Below are positions 41,410 through 53,844 of a DNA stretch of 64,000 nucleotides, in pieces. The position numbers and the translations under genes are program-made. Source of the stretch: Codonopsis lanceolata (lineage: Eukaryota > Streptophyta > Magnoliopsida > Asterales > Campanulaceae). Below the pieces are notes generated by a model. The model was not told the origin of the DNA, did no database searches, and was given only the letters and a program-made list of their open reading frames with translations. The first letter of the stretch is position 1. Each line of letters opens with the position of its first letter. The stretch is taken from NCBI GenBank assembly GCA_013146195.2, contig CM028383.1, forward strand, positions 13,147,311-13,211,310, written 5' to 3'.

Positions 41410-44316
41410 GTTGAAAACGAGAGCTGACCTAGGCAAAAATTAAGAGCAAAAATAAAAAAAAAAAAAAAAGAGCAATAGGAAAAGGGAGAGGGAATGCAAT
41501 TTCGAATCCTCGACATCGACCTCCGACTACCAAAGTCTTCGAAGCATATCACGAGAATCTTGGTACTAAGGAGAAAAACCACAGCGAGCTACGCAAAAAT
41601 ATCAAAATATAATATAAAGCGAGGTCATATGGTGCAACCTAGGAATAATTGCCTAAGACATTTAAGATTGTGCATTTATGCTTGTACATTTTGTCTATTA
41701 CTACTTGCTACCTATATGTTTCCCCAAACTATCCTTTTATTACGGCTTAGCCAGCGGTCCATCGGCGTTGCGGCGTCCACAGCCCGAGGTCCATATACTT
41801 GCGAGGCATAGAAGAGGCTCCGTCTCACTAGTGTGAGAACCCTCGAAGTGTCCTCATCTTCTTCATCATCGGCGTCCCCGTTGTCTGAGCAGCCAGAACG
41901 ACTTGGGCGGCAAAGTCATCCCTTATGGGCGGTGCCGTGCGCGGCTTGCAGGATTGCTTCGCCGACTTGCATTACTCGGGCGAGGCGTATTACTGGGGCT
42001 GCCGCATTTGGATCGAGGACCTACTGGCACGAGGCCGTGCACCCGCTAAAATCCTCTGAGCCCGAGGGACTACCGGCCAGAGCTTTCGGATCCTTGCTAT
42101 CTCCAGTCGGGAGCATCAAGCCTTTGCTTATTCGTCGGCCTAGCATTCAGCCTCAATGCATGCCTAATAATGCGGGAATGGCCCTCGGTAGCCACTAACA
42201 CCCGCAGAGGATATTCATGGGATAGAAGCATATATTCGAATAGACATAAAACGCCTCCGCGAGTCAAAATCAAGTTGCCATATGTTGCGGATAAGGGTGC
42301 CTACGTCCTATCTATCTCGGCTCTTGACCCAGAGAGGACGACTCATATCTAGAATAACTTGCTCCTGCCAAGCGAAGGACATACGCCGGATAAAATGAGG
42401 TGCACTTTCGACACAGCGAGAATAACATGGGTAGACCAGGTATACATAAAGAAGGCTGCGGATGCGCGGTGGTGACAACCCATATGATTTCCGTGGAGCC
42501 TATGCGTAAAATACTCAATCAATCGAGACTCAGAAAATTAGTGCGGTGATAATGACCACGAGAGCCATAAAGCCCGAATCATACCTTGCTCCTATCGACA
42601 TTGGGCTATCGGCCGGTTAAAATGTTCCTCTAGCCACATATGAATCAAAAGAGACTACTGGAGAAACAACTCATCACGATCGTAAAGGCGTCCATGCGGA
42701 CAAAGTCTCGGCCAGAATCACCGAATGATATTCACCCGGCGATCAGGCAGCTTGCAACACTGGTCTACCACCCAGCGCATCTATATATTCGAGATTCGGC
42801 CACGAAGGTACCTCCCAGCATAAAGCGAGAGAAAAAAAAAGCGGTCGGTCTTTGCCACAAATAAATTGGGTCATCTTCACATACTCTGTATAAGCACCAA
42901 GGGAAGAATGGTCAAATTAAAGTTACTACATTGTAGAAACCAGGGAGTAGCCTCACGGTTCGTGCCAAACAACTCCTTTATCGCCATATAAGGGCATTCG
43001 CCTCAGGTGGAGAAGGCACACAATAGGTCGATTGGCATCATCCCGCCCATGGCACAAAATTCCTCGAAGGTGGGACACATTATCATTCATACCAAAATTA
43101 AAAAGATGGTTCGAGGTGACGAGAACACAGGCTCCAAGTAGCATATCCCGGTTAATATAGAGGGTCCTCCATGACGCCAACACCGATACCCGTGAGATAT
43201 GCTCAAACCAATCTCGTTCATCTACAGAAGAGAAAGGACCCAAAGTCAGTAGCATTCTCGTAAATTTCTATCTCTAAAAGCCGTATGGTGAATGCGGCCA
43301 TCTCTGAACAAAAACAAAATTTATATTTGAGAAAAGAAATGGAGATTGAGCAAAGAGAACTCAAAAATTTGGGCACAAGGAAAGAAGACAAAATTTGGTG
43401 ATGAAATAAACGTTGCGCCTCGGCTTCCATTTATCTTGAAAAAATCGAAGAAGTGGGCGAATTATAAGCGCGAGTGTGTGAGCATGCATGAGCAGGGACT
43501 ACGAGGAAGAGGCTGGCGCCACCCATACTCCTTCCTAGTGCGGCGCCCAGCTTCTCCTATGGGTGGCGCCAGGATTTCCTCTTGTGCTCCTCAATCTTGC
43601 TGGTATCACGGTTTCGGGCTCAGGAGCCACTCTCACTGGGTTTTGTTTGATCACGAGAAAATCACGAGAGGCTACCTTGAATAGCCTTGCCGAAAATTGA
43701 AATATCAAGCACGGGAAGAGAAGCGTTGCCTCTTCTTCCCATGAGAATACTAGAAAAAGCCAGTAAATCGAAGGTGTATCTTTCTAAATTTCCATTCATA
43801 AGTTACAGGCGTTAGATAATGGTCTAGCTTTCTTTTTATGCATGAAATATTAGTCTGCATTTTAAATTCTTTCATCATATAAAATCATATTGCATTGCAT
43901 AAAAACATATATGTACGAGTCCGGTACAAGAAAAAAAAAAAGCTAATAAGTTCAGGCAAATAGAGCTAATGCGCGAGAAGATCGCTCCTTTCAAGGTTGC
44001 CACCCATGACTCGAGGCCGGATCCTCCAATCCTATATCCTCGACCTCTCGCTGAACACGACTCGTCCGGGGCCACATCATCATCCTTGTTTGGTTTGCCG
44101 CACTACATCATTCCCCAGCGGAGGAAACTCATCCATAAGCCATTGATAAAGCTTGTTGATCTTGAAGAAGCCCAGCAGACCTCTGCGCCGACACATTAAC
44201 ACAGTAAAGGATGTTGAGATGGCAAAAGAAAAAAATATATAGTCTCCAAAAAAAATTGAATATAAAAAAAATGAAATGAAAAAGAAAAAAGAAAATGGAG
44301 GGCAATGTTTACCGAA
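41410..44316. other. Degraded tract downstream of Tat pol
   Basis: No domain is firmly recognised. Mixed GC content, richer than the surrounding spacer. Minus-strand ORFs at 42953-43255 and 43218-43430 could be remains of an antisense ORF of the kind found downstream of integrase in some Tat elements, but the similarity is weak. A 15 bp perfect inverted repeat, CTGGCGCCACCCATA, lies at 43513-43527 and 43558-43572. An A-rich tract is at 41455-41469. I could not find the expected 3' LTR beginning TGTAGACACC. Confidence 0.4.
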
Positions 44317-45014
44317 AAGAAATTAAATTAAAATCTAAAAATATAAATAACCTAAGAAAGCAATTAAATCTAAACTCTTGCGGAGGTGGTTTGGCAACAA
44401 GAAATCAAGATAAAAATATAGGAACGCATTATTTCTAGTCTAGTCGGTGTTTAATTTAATCGGCTTTACGCTTTTCTTCTCAAGTCTTGGTAGTCGGATG
44501 TGCTATTTTATTAGCTCACGGGCTCATACTATCACAACACATAGCATAGGGGAGCAAATAACGCATGTGTAAACAAGCATCCAAAGACTATCTAAGCGAT
44601 CTCCTTCGTCTCACGCCACGCAAACTACTATTGTGATTTTCGAATAACATGAAGGACTTTAAGCCGTATCCTATCATTCTAGTGATCATCTAATGGTTCG
44701 CTCGCCATTAAAAGCATGAAGAACACACAATAATAACCAAGCGCGTAGGCAATACTTCACAAAAACTCTATATTTTTCTACAATTCATGTTGGTAGCGAG
44801 ACAAATAAAATTGGTTAATTACGGGCTCTCGCATCTTATAGTCAACCATAACCTCCCGACTTCGAATGGCTAGGGTGCTTCGATCGCATGCCAAACCTAG
44901 TCTCATTATGGCTATCGGTGAGTGTCACGAACACCAACTATTAAATTGATTGGTCAGAAATATAAAGGTAGCTCTCGCGGATCCTAAATATTTCTTAAAT
45001 CATTTAATAAATAA
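44317..45014. mobile_element. Partial second copy of the 2.0 kb nested element
   Basis: Matches about 26327-27085 in the same orientation over nearly its whole length, with words such as TGCGGAGGTGGTTTGGCAACAA and TCATTCTAGTGATCATCTAATGG shared. It has more small deletions than the first copy. The left end is truncated and the right end runs into the assembly gap. It shows the element is a repeated family, not a one-off. Confidence 0.82.
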
Positions 45015-45114
45015 NNNNNNNNNNNNNNNNNNNNNNNNNNNNNNNNNNNNNNNNNNNNNNNNNNNNNNNNNNNNNNNNNNNNNNNNNNNNNNNNNNNNNN
45101 NNNNNNNNNNNNNN
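45015..45114. other. Assembly gap, 100 N
   Basis: Exactly 100 N, the usual placeholder for a gap of unknown size. The sequence before is the 2.0 kb repeat; the sequence after is the middle of a Tat RT. Missing parts of the second Tat element, including its 5' LTR, may lie here. Confidence 0.99.
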
Positions 45115-46220
45115 TTGGTGAATTATTACCATGCTCCATATCGGCCGCAAAGTCGAGTTTGTAGATGCATATTCGAGTATCATCGGATCCGGATGTGGTT
45201 GGCGACCAGGATACACCACGGCATTTGGCAGCGGCCGGCGGATTGTATTGCTTTACAATGATGCCTTTTGGCCTCGAAGCAGCGGGGCTACGTGCGGAGA
45301 GATGGTGAATAAAGTGTTCGGGGACAGTTGGGCGAAATGTGGAAGCCTACATTGATGACATGGTTATCAAAAGCGAAGCATTCGACCATGCCAAAGATTT
45401 GAGAGAAACCTTCTCAAATCTGAAAAAGAAACAAGATGAAGCTGGCTTAGGCCAAGTGTGCATTTGGTGTGGCCAGAGAGAAAGTTCCTCGGCTATATGG
45501 TGAATGAGAGGGAGTGAGGCTAATCGAGAAAAGATAAGAGCCACAGGCGACATGGGCCGTACCATCCTCGATTAAATATGTCCAGCGGCTTAATCGGATC
45601 GGACTCTCAGTAGCTTCATCGCGAAATCATTGAAAAGAGCCTACCCTTTTTAAGGTATTGAAAGGAGCCAAAAGAGTGAGTGGAAAAGTTGCCTAGAGCT
45701 TTTGAAGAACTTCGAGTATCTAGGCCGACCACCACTCCTCGGTATCCCAATACCAGAAGAAAAGTTGTACATTTACTTAGCATCGGACTTCGTGATCGCC
45801 CGCGATCTTGATCAGAAGGAAGACAACATTCGAGGCCGATCTACGTCTCATGCACTTACGGATGTGGAAGGAGATATTTGGAAGTTGAAAAAATTGGTTC
45901 TCGCTTTGATCATTCTTTGCGAAAATTAAAAGCTTACTTCGGTAGCGCGTCATGAGTATACAGATTTTCCTTTGAAAAAATATGCATAAACTTGATATGG
46001 CGGGCGGGATGTTTGAAGTGGTCGATGTAGAGCTTTCGAGGTATGACATCGGTTATGAGGCCGAAAACGATCCGAGCGCAAGTCTTGGCCGACTTTATAT
46101 TTGAGACTTCATTTACTCGGCCGGAAAGGCGAGCAGAAAGTGCTAAACAAATCACCGGCGGCATAGAAGCGGCGACATCGGTCGAGCAAACAAAGACCGG
46201 CTTATATTTTGGACCTTGTT
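45115..46220 (+). pseudogene. pol: Tat 2 reverse transcriptase and RNase H remnants
   Basis: FVDAYS and MVNKVFG are followed by the catalytic YIDDMVIKS (YIDD at 45348-45359), then FDHAKDLRETFSNLKKKQ. RNase H words, YLGRPPLLGIPIPEEKLYIY, SHALTDVE and KLVLALI, are at 45715-45905. RAQVLADFI..TSF and RPE.RAESA at ~46075-46140 are the linker to the second RNase H. Frames change repeatedly. Confidence 0.78.
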
Positions 46221-46770
46221 TGTAGATGGATCTGCGAGGCTTGAGAAAGAGGTAGGCTGGATTGGCGATGAGTATCCACGATTCGGGAGAAATCGACATA
46301 GCTTTAAGATTCAGTTCAAAACATCGAATAACCGGGAGAGTATGAAGCCTTGATCATTTGGAATCGAGCTCGCATTAGAGAGGGCTGGAAATATAGTGAT
46401 CTGGACTCTCGGTTGGTGGTAAAACAAATCTTGGGTGAATCGAAGCAAATCACCCAATATTGGCTAAATACGGCAATTGACCACAATTGTTGACTCGTTT
46501 CAAGTATTGGGAATTAGAGCAGATCCTTAGAAATTCGAGCTGATCATCTCTCAAATTGCATCCTCGGAAGCGAAGAGGTCCCTCCCAATATCGAGCTCAT
46601 GTTCCTCGGGATCCCGACCATTAGCTATGAAGAAATTATGGTCGTCATTTGAAGCTCCAAGATGTTGGATCGGCGACATTAAAGACTACGTTGAAAGGGT
46701 TACTTTACGGAAGGGAAGAATGAAGCCCAAATTATCGAGAAACCGAGCATGTAGATACTCGGTTATTGGA
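46221..46770 (+). pseudogene. pol: Tat 2 second RNase H remnants
   Basis: FVDGSARLE (46212-46240), EYEAL (~46340), ELALER, VIWTLGWW-like stretch and VVKQILGES (46417-46440) correspond to the D-E-D pattern of an archaeal-like RNase H, read over several frames. LADHLSNCILGSE-like and ISYEEIMVVI remnants lead to the integrase. Not functional. Confidence 0.6.
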
Positions 46771-47860
46771 GGCATGCTTTACAAGCGGTGAATACTAAGC
46801 CTCTCCTTGATGCATCGACGAGAAATGGTGAATGATTTCTTGGCGAAGTTCGTGAGGCGAGTGCGGAGGACACCACGGGCGAGGACTGTCGGACAAAATG
46901 AATTTCCACGGTTACTATTGGTAGAGTATGAGGAGAGCAGTGGAATATGTAAGGAAGTGTGATAAATGTCAAAGATTTGCAAACATTCCTCGCGTACCCC
47001 GGTCTTACAAACTCAGTAGTGGCGGCTTGGCCCTTTGACATGTGGGAATCGATCTTATTGGTCACTTTTCCCAAAGCAAAATATGGAGTGCGAGTATGTG
47101 ATAGTAGCGGTCGACTACTTCACTAAATGGATAGAAAGCAAAGCCAGCAGCTAGCATATAGCAGAGATCGAGCGATCGGGTTTACCTATGAGCGAGATTT
47201 TTGCGTTCGGACTTCCTCGGATGATCGTCTCGACCACGACACGCAATTCTCAAAAAATTCTGACAATTTGTGATCGGCTAAACGTTAAACACGAATGTCT
47301 TCGGTAGCTCATCCAGCGGGGCAATGGCCGGCGACGGAAATAAGAAGATCATGCACGTTTGAGCGAAATTTAGGCGAAAAAGGAAGTTGGTTAAAACGTT
47401 ATTGTAATCGTCTTTGTGGGGAATTAGAACATCGGCGCGAGGATCTCTTGGTGAAACCCATTTGCATTAACATATGGCTCGGAAGCAATGGCTCGGTCGA
47501 GCTAGCCCTTCCTACCATTCGGGTTACTTTATTCGACCAACAACAAAATGATTTATCGAGCGGCTCGTCTGGATAACCTCGAAGCGACTAGAGGCAGGCT
47601 CGGAATGATCAACTGAGAAGCTTCGAAGATCCACCACGACAAAAAGTTAGATCGAGAACCTTTACGGTCGGAGATTTGGTTATGAGAAAGATTGAAGCTC
47701 TGAGGCGAGAAAGGCGAGGCGAAATAAGTTGTCTCCAAATTGGGAGGGTCCATTTAGAATAACTAGCCTTGTAAAGGGGACATAGGTTGGCAGAGCTAGA
47801 TGGCACACCTTTTAAAACCTTGCCGATCATCTCAAGGCATACTATCATTGATGTAACCTT
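46771..47860 (+). pseudogene. pol: Tat 2 integrase remnants
   Basis: The zinc domain is recognisable by GYYW near 46915 and CDKCQRFAN at 46956-46982. The core has AAWPFDMW (47020-47045), YVIVAVDYFTKWIESKA (47092-47142) and SSVAHPA (47299). The C-terminal part has ELALPTIRVTLFDQQQNDLS (47491-47555) and NWEGPFRI (~47740). One or two bases are missing at many places, for example in the WGID word at ~47043. The last readable word is HLK/AY at ~47835. Confidence 0.75.
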
Positions 47861-48440
47861 TTTGCAAGATTAGTGAATGATAAGCTTTATTTTCGAAAGA
47901 TTGTGTAACTACCTATTTTCATTCTCGAGCGGAGATGCGATAGGACCCAGTCCTGTCGGAGGTGGGAAAAAGACCTTATCCTCGATATTAGGAAGGCCAT
48001 AAAAAGCGAATGAGTTTACTCATCGACCTCGTGCGGAGGTGGGGAAAAGACCTTATCCTCGCTAAGCGAGGAAGGCCAACAAAATGATAAATAAGTCTAA
48101 ATCTTATTCCCGTCCTCAAATACGGAGGAGGGAGAGTTCCTAGGATCGAATCAAGGAAAAAAGCGATTGTATGAATGTGCTAAGCTTAACTATCCTCGGT
48201 ACGAGCATAGTTAGGAATAAAGGCTGAGAAAAAAGCAAACAAGTCAAAACCTCATTCATATATAGCTAATTTTAAAAGCGGCGAGACAAATAAACAAAAA
48301 TGGTACGACAAAATAAAGATTGTTTTTGAAACAAAGGCACACTAGCCTCTGATCACTCGGCGCGGCGAGGTAAAATGAGATACTACTGCGGGAGATTGAC
48401 AACCTCGGTCTCACGAGGGAGAAGGAAGACCATGTTGCTC
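47861..48440. other. Spacer between Tat 2 integrase and antisense ORF
   Basis: Non-coding. Contains a short direct repeat of GCGGAGGTGGG.AAAAGACCTTATCCTCG at ~47957 and ~48033 followed by GAGGAAGGCC in one case. No gene seen. Confidence 0.5.
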
Positions 48441-50520
48441 GGCTAAGGATGCAACCCGAACTCGGCTCGGTTGGAGTGTTCGCCCTCGCCCGTGAATTGT
48501 CTAAGTTTGAGGTGCAGGTGAAATCCTTTCACCATGCTCAAATCAACTTTGTAAGGGCCATTACATCGGCGACCATGGGGTGGGCGGCACCCCTCCTCCA
48601 TCTCATGTCTAACATCCATTGCCAGAAGCATCTCTAGCTCGTCCTCTTTATAAGGAATCATCTCGTGCCCACTGCACTAGCGGCGGCGATGAAATTCTCG
48701 CTCCCCACTCGACTATGGTGCCCGATTCATCCCACTCGAAGGCATATCTTGCCGTGTGCTCGCTCGAAATAAGCGGCGATTTCGTTATTAAATCATCGGT
48801 CCCTCCGAAAGACTTGAAGGTCGCGGCCTTTGCACACTCGACCTCTCCCTCCCAGGATTGCTTTAGCCCTCGGCTCGGTAACTCTGCTCGGCCATTGCGG
48901 CCACTTTCTTGATCTGTTTCGCCTTCCTCGGCATCTTTGGCATTCTTAACCTTAACAGAATCAGCAGCCGTTCAGGCGGTTTATCTTGGCAGACTCTTCT
49001 TGGGTTTCCGCTGCATGCTCGCTTGTCGGGGAGGCCACGACCTACTAAAGCTCAGCTCGTCTTTGTCAACCGGCTGAGCTTTCAACTTGTCGACCTCGAT
49101 AGCGGCGGCAGTGGCAGGCGAAGATACAAAAGGAATCTCTGAGAAAATACAACGAATATTAGTAAAGACAATCGACAAACAAAAAAAACAAGCAGGAACA
49201 TTACCCGCTCATGCATAGACCAATTAGGTCCCATGCTTCTCGGCGAGGGGGATTAACAATCCAGACCATATCCCCAACGAGCTCGAACAACTAAGCCCGC
49301 AAGGCCATGGGGGAATCACGACGACAAGCGTCAAAATTTTGAAGGGCGGGATATCCATGAAATCCTTGGCGGTTGGGTCCCTGCGGCTACGGTGGTCGGC
49401 CCCCAAAATCATCCCTCGACCATGGGAATTTGTTTCCAGCGAAGCGGGCTCATTTTGCCCTTTTGTTTTTCTCGGGGACGGCAGGATATTTTCTGTGCTT
49501 TCTTCGTCTTCCTCGAGCATCCACGATCATTCATTTCTTTGTGAAGGAGGCGAGAACATCTTTCGGTGAGATAGGCTTAGTAGAGGCGGCCTTGGGCTCG
49601 AGAAATTCTTTTGGTCGGGCGGGGGCTTACTTCTCCCAGGGGATTCGCCTGGCAGGAGCTCGTGAGCCACACCTTAAATGAGAAGACCCCGCCACTTGCT
49701 CGTCGGCCCGAAGGGTTAAGCGGCGGGTAGGCCTTTTTAGATTCGGCTGCGGCATCTAACAGGTTCTTAAGCGAGGTAACCCAGTGAGCTGGTGATTTTC
49801 ACGAGGGCATCTATATCGATCATATCCGAAACAAGCAGAAAAGTCGGTCAAGATGAGTCCAAAATTATCAAAGAAAAGCTACGAGAAAACTTCAAGTAAA
49901 AGCTACAAAGTAATGATATGTACTTCCCGACCTTGAGGAAGGTATTTTCTTGGAGGCGGTCAAGCGGAATTTATTTCCTCGTGCATCGACCACAGGAGTC
50001 TTGGATGTACTCGGGAACTTCACATCGAACATCCGCCCCACTAAACCTCTTGGTCGTCATTCAGGCCATCCTCGACAAACTCTGATGGAAGCACTTATCG
50101 CATTCAGTCAAAAACTGGCGAGCCCCTTCCTCTTACTCAGGAAATCCTCGATAGCCTTACGAGCGACCTCACTGCGTCTAAAGTCGCGGTGAGAGAGGGA
50201 CTTGACCCACTTGTTTGAAAGGCGAGGCAGGGAAATTCCACCCATATCACCCTCACTAACGGGACCTTCATCCCAATGCCAGGTTTTCCCGGGAGGCTTG
50301 GCGAGCAGGTTAATTCCCGGTTATGGTGTTTGCAATGAAGGCCGTGACTTAGTCCCTGCAAAATAGGTCGAGAAAGAGAGGCGGGGTCGGCTCAAATCGA
50401 GCATACGGACAGGCCATGAAAAGAGATCAAATATCCGATGAGGTTCAATGGAGGTCAAGGGACGAGCACCGGCTTCCTCTAAAAGGTCGCACAAGAAAGG
50501 ATCGAAGTCCGGCATCAAAG
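48441..50520 (-). pseudogene. Antisense ORF of Tat 2, degraded
   Basis: Several minus-strand stretches read like one protein in pieces. 50518-50321 gives FDPFLCDLLEEAGARPLTSI and HRIFDLFSW. At ~50310-50110, after a shift, come NLLAKPPGKTWHWDEGPVSE and FRRSEVARKAIEDFLSKRKG. At 49520-49224 there is an acidic, Ser/Pro-rich part (DEESTENILPSPRKTKGQ). At 48661-48443 there is a charged part. Antisense ORFs between integrase and the 3' LTR are known from some Tat elements such as Grande; the first part resembles the plant-mobile/gag-like domain they carry. The function is unknown. The assignment rests on position and style more than on a firm motif. Confidence 0.45.
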
Positions 50521-51964
50521 AATGAAATGTAAAACCCTTACTTTATCCCTCATCGCCTACCATCCATGCTAACTAAATTATGGGGCGAATCCTGAAAATC
50601 TTCCGACTATGATTGAAGTGATCATCCCAGCTTGTCTACGCCGGGAGGGTAGATGTTATTCCTCCACCTCGTTGTTCTTCAAGCAGGACTTCGCCGCCTC
50701 ACCCGAATTCCTAAGCACTAACGAGCCTCCTCGTTTTTCGGGCGGCCTTGTTCGCCTCAACTATGTCCTCGGGCGATCACCAGTAGTATTGATTAAAGAG
50801 ATACCGGAGGGCCGAGGTCGCACTCGAACATACCAACATACGCGCCTGGCCGAATCCTCGGCACATCCTTCTGCTCTGAAGAGTTGGTAAATCTTCCTCG
50901 TCCGGAGACACCTATGCACAAATAGTTGTCACCGCCTGCTCTAGAGTATCACGACCAAGCACCATCCGTCTCGCGAGTATAACCTTTTGGTCGTAGGAGA
51001 CGGGCATACGCCGGCTCGCTAACGTGTTTTGTCCTCATATTTCTCTCGATGTATGGGAGTCAAGCGAGGATGAAGAAGAGGTTTTCGCCTGGGCAAAACG
51101 TAAAGGACACAGGCTCATAAAAACCTAACCCTATAGGACTAACGTAATCAAGGAGCGAGTAAAAGAAAGAAGAAAGTACCTCGCCGATGGGTGAGGCCGA
51201 GGACGCAGCAAAGAAGCGCAGAGTTCGCGAATGAGACCAGAAAAGACATGCACGCCAAAGAAAAAGGCCTGTACCTAAAGCAGTAGATGACCTGAAAACT
51301 GCAAAAACCAAAACGCCAAAAACTAAGTCGAAACCCCTAAATTCGTAGACAAAAAGAAAGAGGAAGAGATGGCGAACCTCGAATACTAGGATTTAGAGCA
51401 AAGAAACTGATGGAAGTGTCGTAAACGGAAAGAGTAGCGTAGAGTTTTTTTTTCGCCTGCTTTGAGGAATTCAAGAGAAGGAAGAGTGTAAGAAGAAAGT
51501 GAATGAAAAACCGGAAAAATCGTGATTTTATGTTAACCTGATTCTGTCCTGGCCGACCCGACCAAAACACGCTGATCTTTACCTTCAAACCAACCTCCGG
51601 TCGACACGCGGGCACTATGCTCAAAAATACCGCAAACCGACGACGCTTTGTCAATCGGACGCCGCCGCATTTGGGAAAGGACATGACAAATGATTACTGA
51701 CCGACCTCGATTACCGTGCATTTAATGCATACGGCGGATCAATTTCAAGAAAAATTCCACTAATTACTCAACTATCCTCGGCAATAATATGGTCGACTAT
51801 AAGTCTTGGTCGACCAGCGGGCAAATCAAGGCTAGCGACCATGCAGCAAAAGCAAGAAGAACCGAGGAATCCAAGCGAAGATTAGAAAGCGAACAAATCG
51901 GCGTGATATTCGAGATGACTTTCAAGCTAAGGATAAATCCTCGCACTGAAACTTCGGGGGCTAT
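50521..51964. other. Tat 2 region upstream of the 3' LTR
   Basis: No domain recognised on either strand. ORFs of 80-115 codons on the minus strand (51060-51311, 51337-51684) do not resemble known proteins. It might hold the promoter and untranslated leader of the antisense ORF. A polypurine-like ACTTCGGGGGCTAT (51951-51964) ends it. Confidence 0.4.
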
Positions 51965-52808
51965 TGATGGGACCCGACACAGGTCCCCTACGTGGACCGA
52001 CCACGTGGATTCCAAAATAGACTTGATCTGGTCCCAGGCGAAGACCATTCCCAGTCGGTCATCATCGACAATCACTAACCAACCGACGAAATGCAGCGAC
52101 CATAATCACCGTAGAGCATGAACCATGAAATACCCATATGGTCGAGGATCACTATGCTTTCGGTAGGCGGTTTCTGCGGGATAAGCAGGTTTGGCAGTAG
52201 CATGCCATAGCATCAGTGCCTTCCCACAAGCCGGAGCAAGCCATGCAAGCGCGCATACCTTATCGGCTTACTCAACCGCCCTACAATCCTCACTGCATAC
52301 ACAACCCGATTGACCACTTTCGGAAGGCGCGGCAAGAGCCGAGGGGAACAAGTCCCACCGGTTGGGACCTCGCCAATCATGATCCCAAATCTAGGCTACT
52401 ATAAAGGAAGCCTTTCCCTTCAAGAAAGGTAAGATAAACTTAAGATTGCAAACTTACTACACTGCTGGTGATAAAACAATACACAAAGAGGTTACTCTAC
52501 ATCTGTGCCGGAAGTTAAAGGGACGCCTAGCTCCGAGCATACCATATCTTGCCTTGTTCTTGACTCTCACACGAGGTGTAGGCTGGCTTGACACCCTAAC
52601 GGTAGTCTTGCTTTCAGGTACTCACCAACAAAGATCATCAACCAAAGCCCAGATATCCTCGGCCAAGTCGGTACCTCAGGTACCCACGTGCCGGCGTGAC
52701 CACCAAGGCCGGACACGTCGGCTCGGGTCCATTCGTGGTGCCCGGCTTAATCACCCGTCTTCGTGGCGTGATCAGACTGTGTGATTAAAACCATCTGACA
52801 GTCTAACA
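51965..52808 (+). repeat. Tat 2 3' LTR, about 844 bp
   Basis: Begins TGATGGGACCCGACAC directly after the purine-rich tract and ends GTCTAACA. A TATA-like CTATAAAGG is at ~52399. Only one copy is in the window, so the right end is inferred from the CA terminus and the change to a GA-rich flank; TAGAG would be the target duplication. Confidence 0.6.
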
Positions 52809-53773
52809 TAGAGAGAAAGAGAGAGAAAGAGAAAGCGAGAAGAAAGATTTCAAGGTCGAGGTGAAGTAGGGCTTTGAAAGATGAAAGAAGAAGATGGTTT
52901 AAAGTCTAAAGAAGAGAAAGGTGCAGGCAAGTGTAGGCTCCAAATGTCTCTTAATGTAACCAAGATTCCGGCAAGAAAGTAGTGGAACCAACATAACTCA
53001 CAGCTAGCTAGGAAGGGGCTTTTTAATTTATAATGTGAAAAACAAATCTGCACTCACATGCAAACCACATTGCTAAATGCTAACAACACTTAGTGGAGAC
53101 GGTTGTTGCTATCTTTTTTGACTTGGCCTCGATAATTAACTAGGCTACTTAAGTTTATATGGCTGGGCTAAACCCATCCTCCCATTTCATTTCCAAACTG
53201 GCCTGCACCAAGTGAGTATTATACATCTCATCTACGGTAATCCATAGGCCATAGCAAGGCACAAGCCATAATAAACAATCGGGTGATAACCACGCCGGTA
53301 CCTTTGGGTGAAACAATAACCGCTCCAGTCCACTTTCTTTTTAGTTAACCGGAAAAATAACTTTTGGGACGAAAGGACGATTATACCCTTAATAAAATTA
53401 TATTAAACATGCGCTTCATCGCGATTCAAAAAGTTTTACATCGGTACTCCCAAATTGTGCATCGAACTCCTGAATTGTGTAATAATCCCAAAATGTGCGT
53501 TGAAAATTAAATTGTGCATCGAAGAGATATTTTGAATCGTAAATTAATTTCACCCATTAAATATCTCTCTCCTTATTTAATGACTCCCCTTTCCAACCCA
53601 CCAAACAATTAATATTCTTTTCTCTCACCTATTATACATGCAATGATGCACAATTTGGGATTCTTCTTTGGTTTAAATGCCCTCTCTCTCTCTTCATTAA
53701 TACTCCAAACCTTTTCACTCCCCTCTGTGACCCCCACCTTACAATCCCCCACCCCAAAATGTATGTCCCTCTC

Positions 53774-53818
<45 letters not shown>

Positions 53819-53844
53819 ACACATACAAACAGAACCCAACTTTC
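52809..53844. other. Flank, possible host promoter region
   Basis: Starts with a GA-rich tract (52809-52836). Between ~53370 and 53550 is a reverse copy of the ATCGCGG repeat family seen at 7795-8150. The last 200 bp carry CT-rich stretches and a CT microsatellite (53769-53815), a composition common in plant 5' untranslated regions. No TATA box is obvious. Confidence 0.4.

Larger units (their letters stand above)
45115..52808 (+). mobile_element. Second Tat-lineage gypsy element, 5'-truncated at gap
   Basis: From the gap onward come RT, RNase H, second RNase H, integrase, an antisense ORF region and a 3' LTR, the full 3' half of a Tat element. It is a different subfamily from the element at 30127: a YIDD box, different integrase wording, and a short LTR. 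Deletions of a few bases occur every few tens of bases, so almost no frame stays open. Confidence 0.82.
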
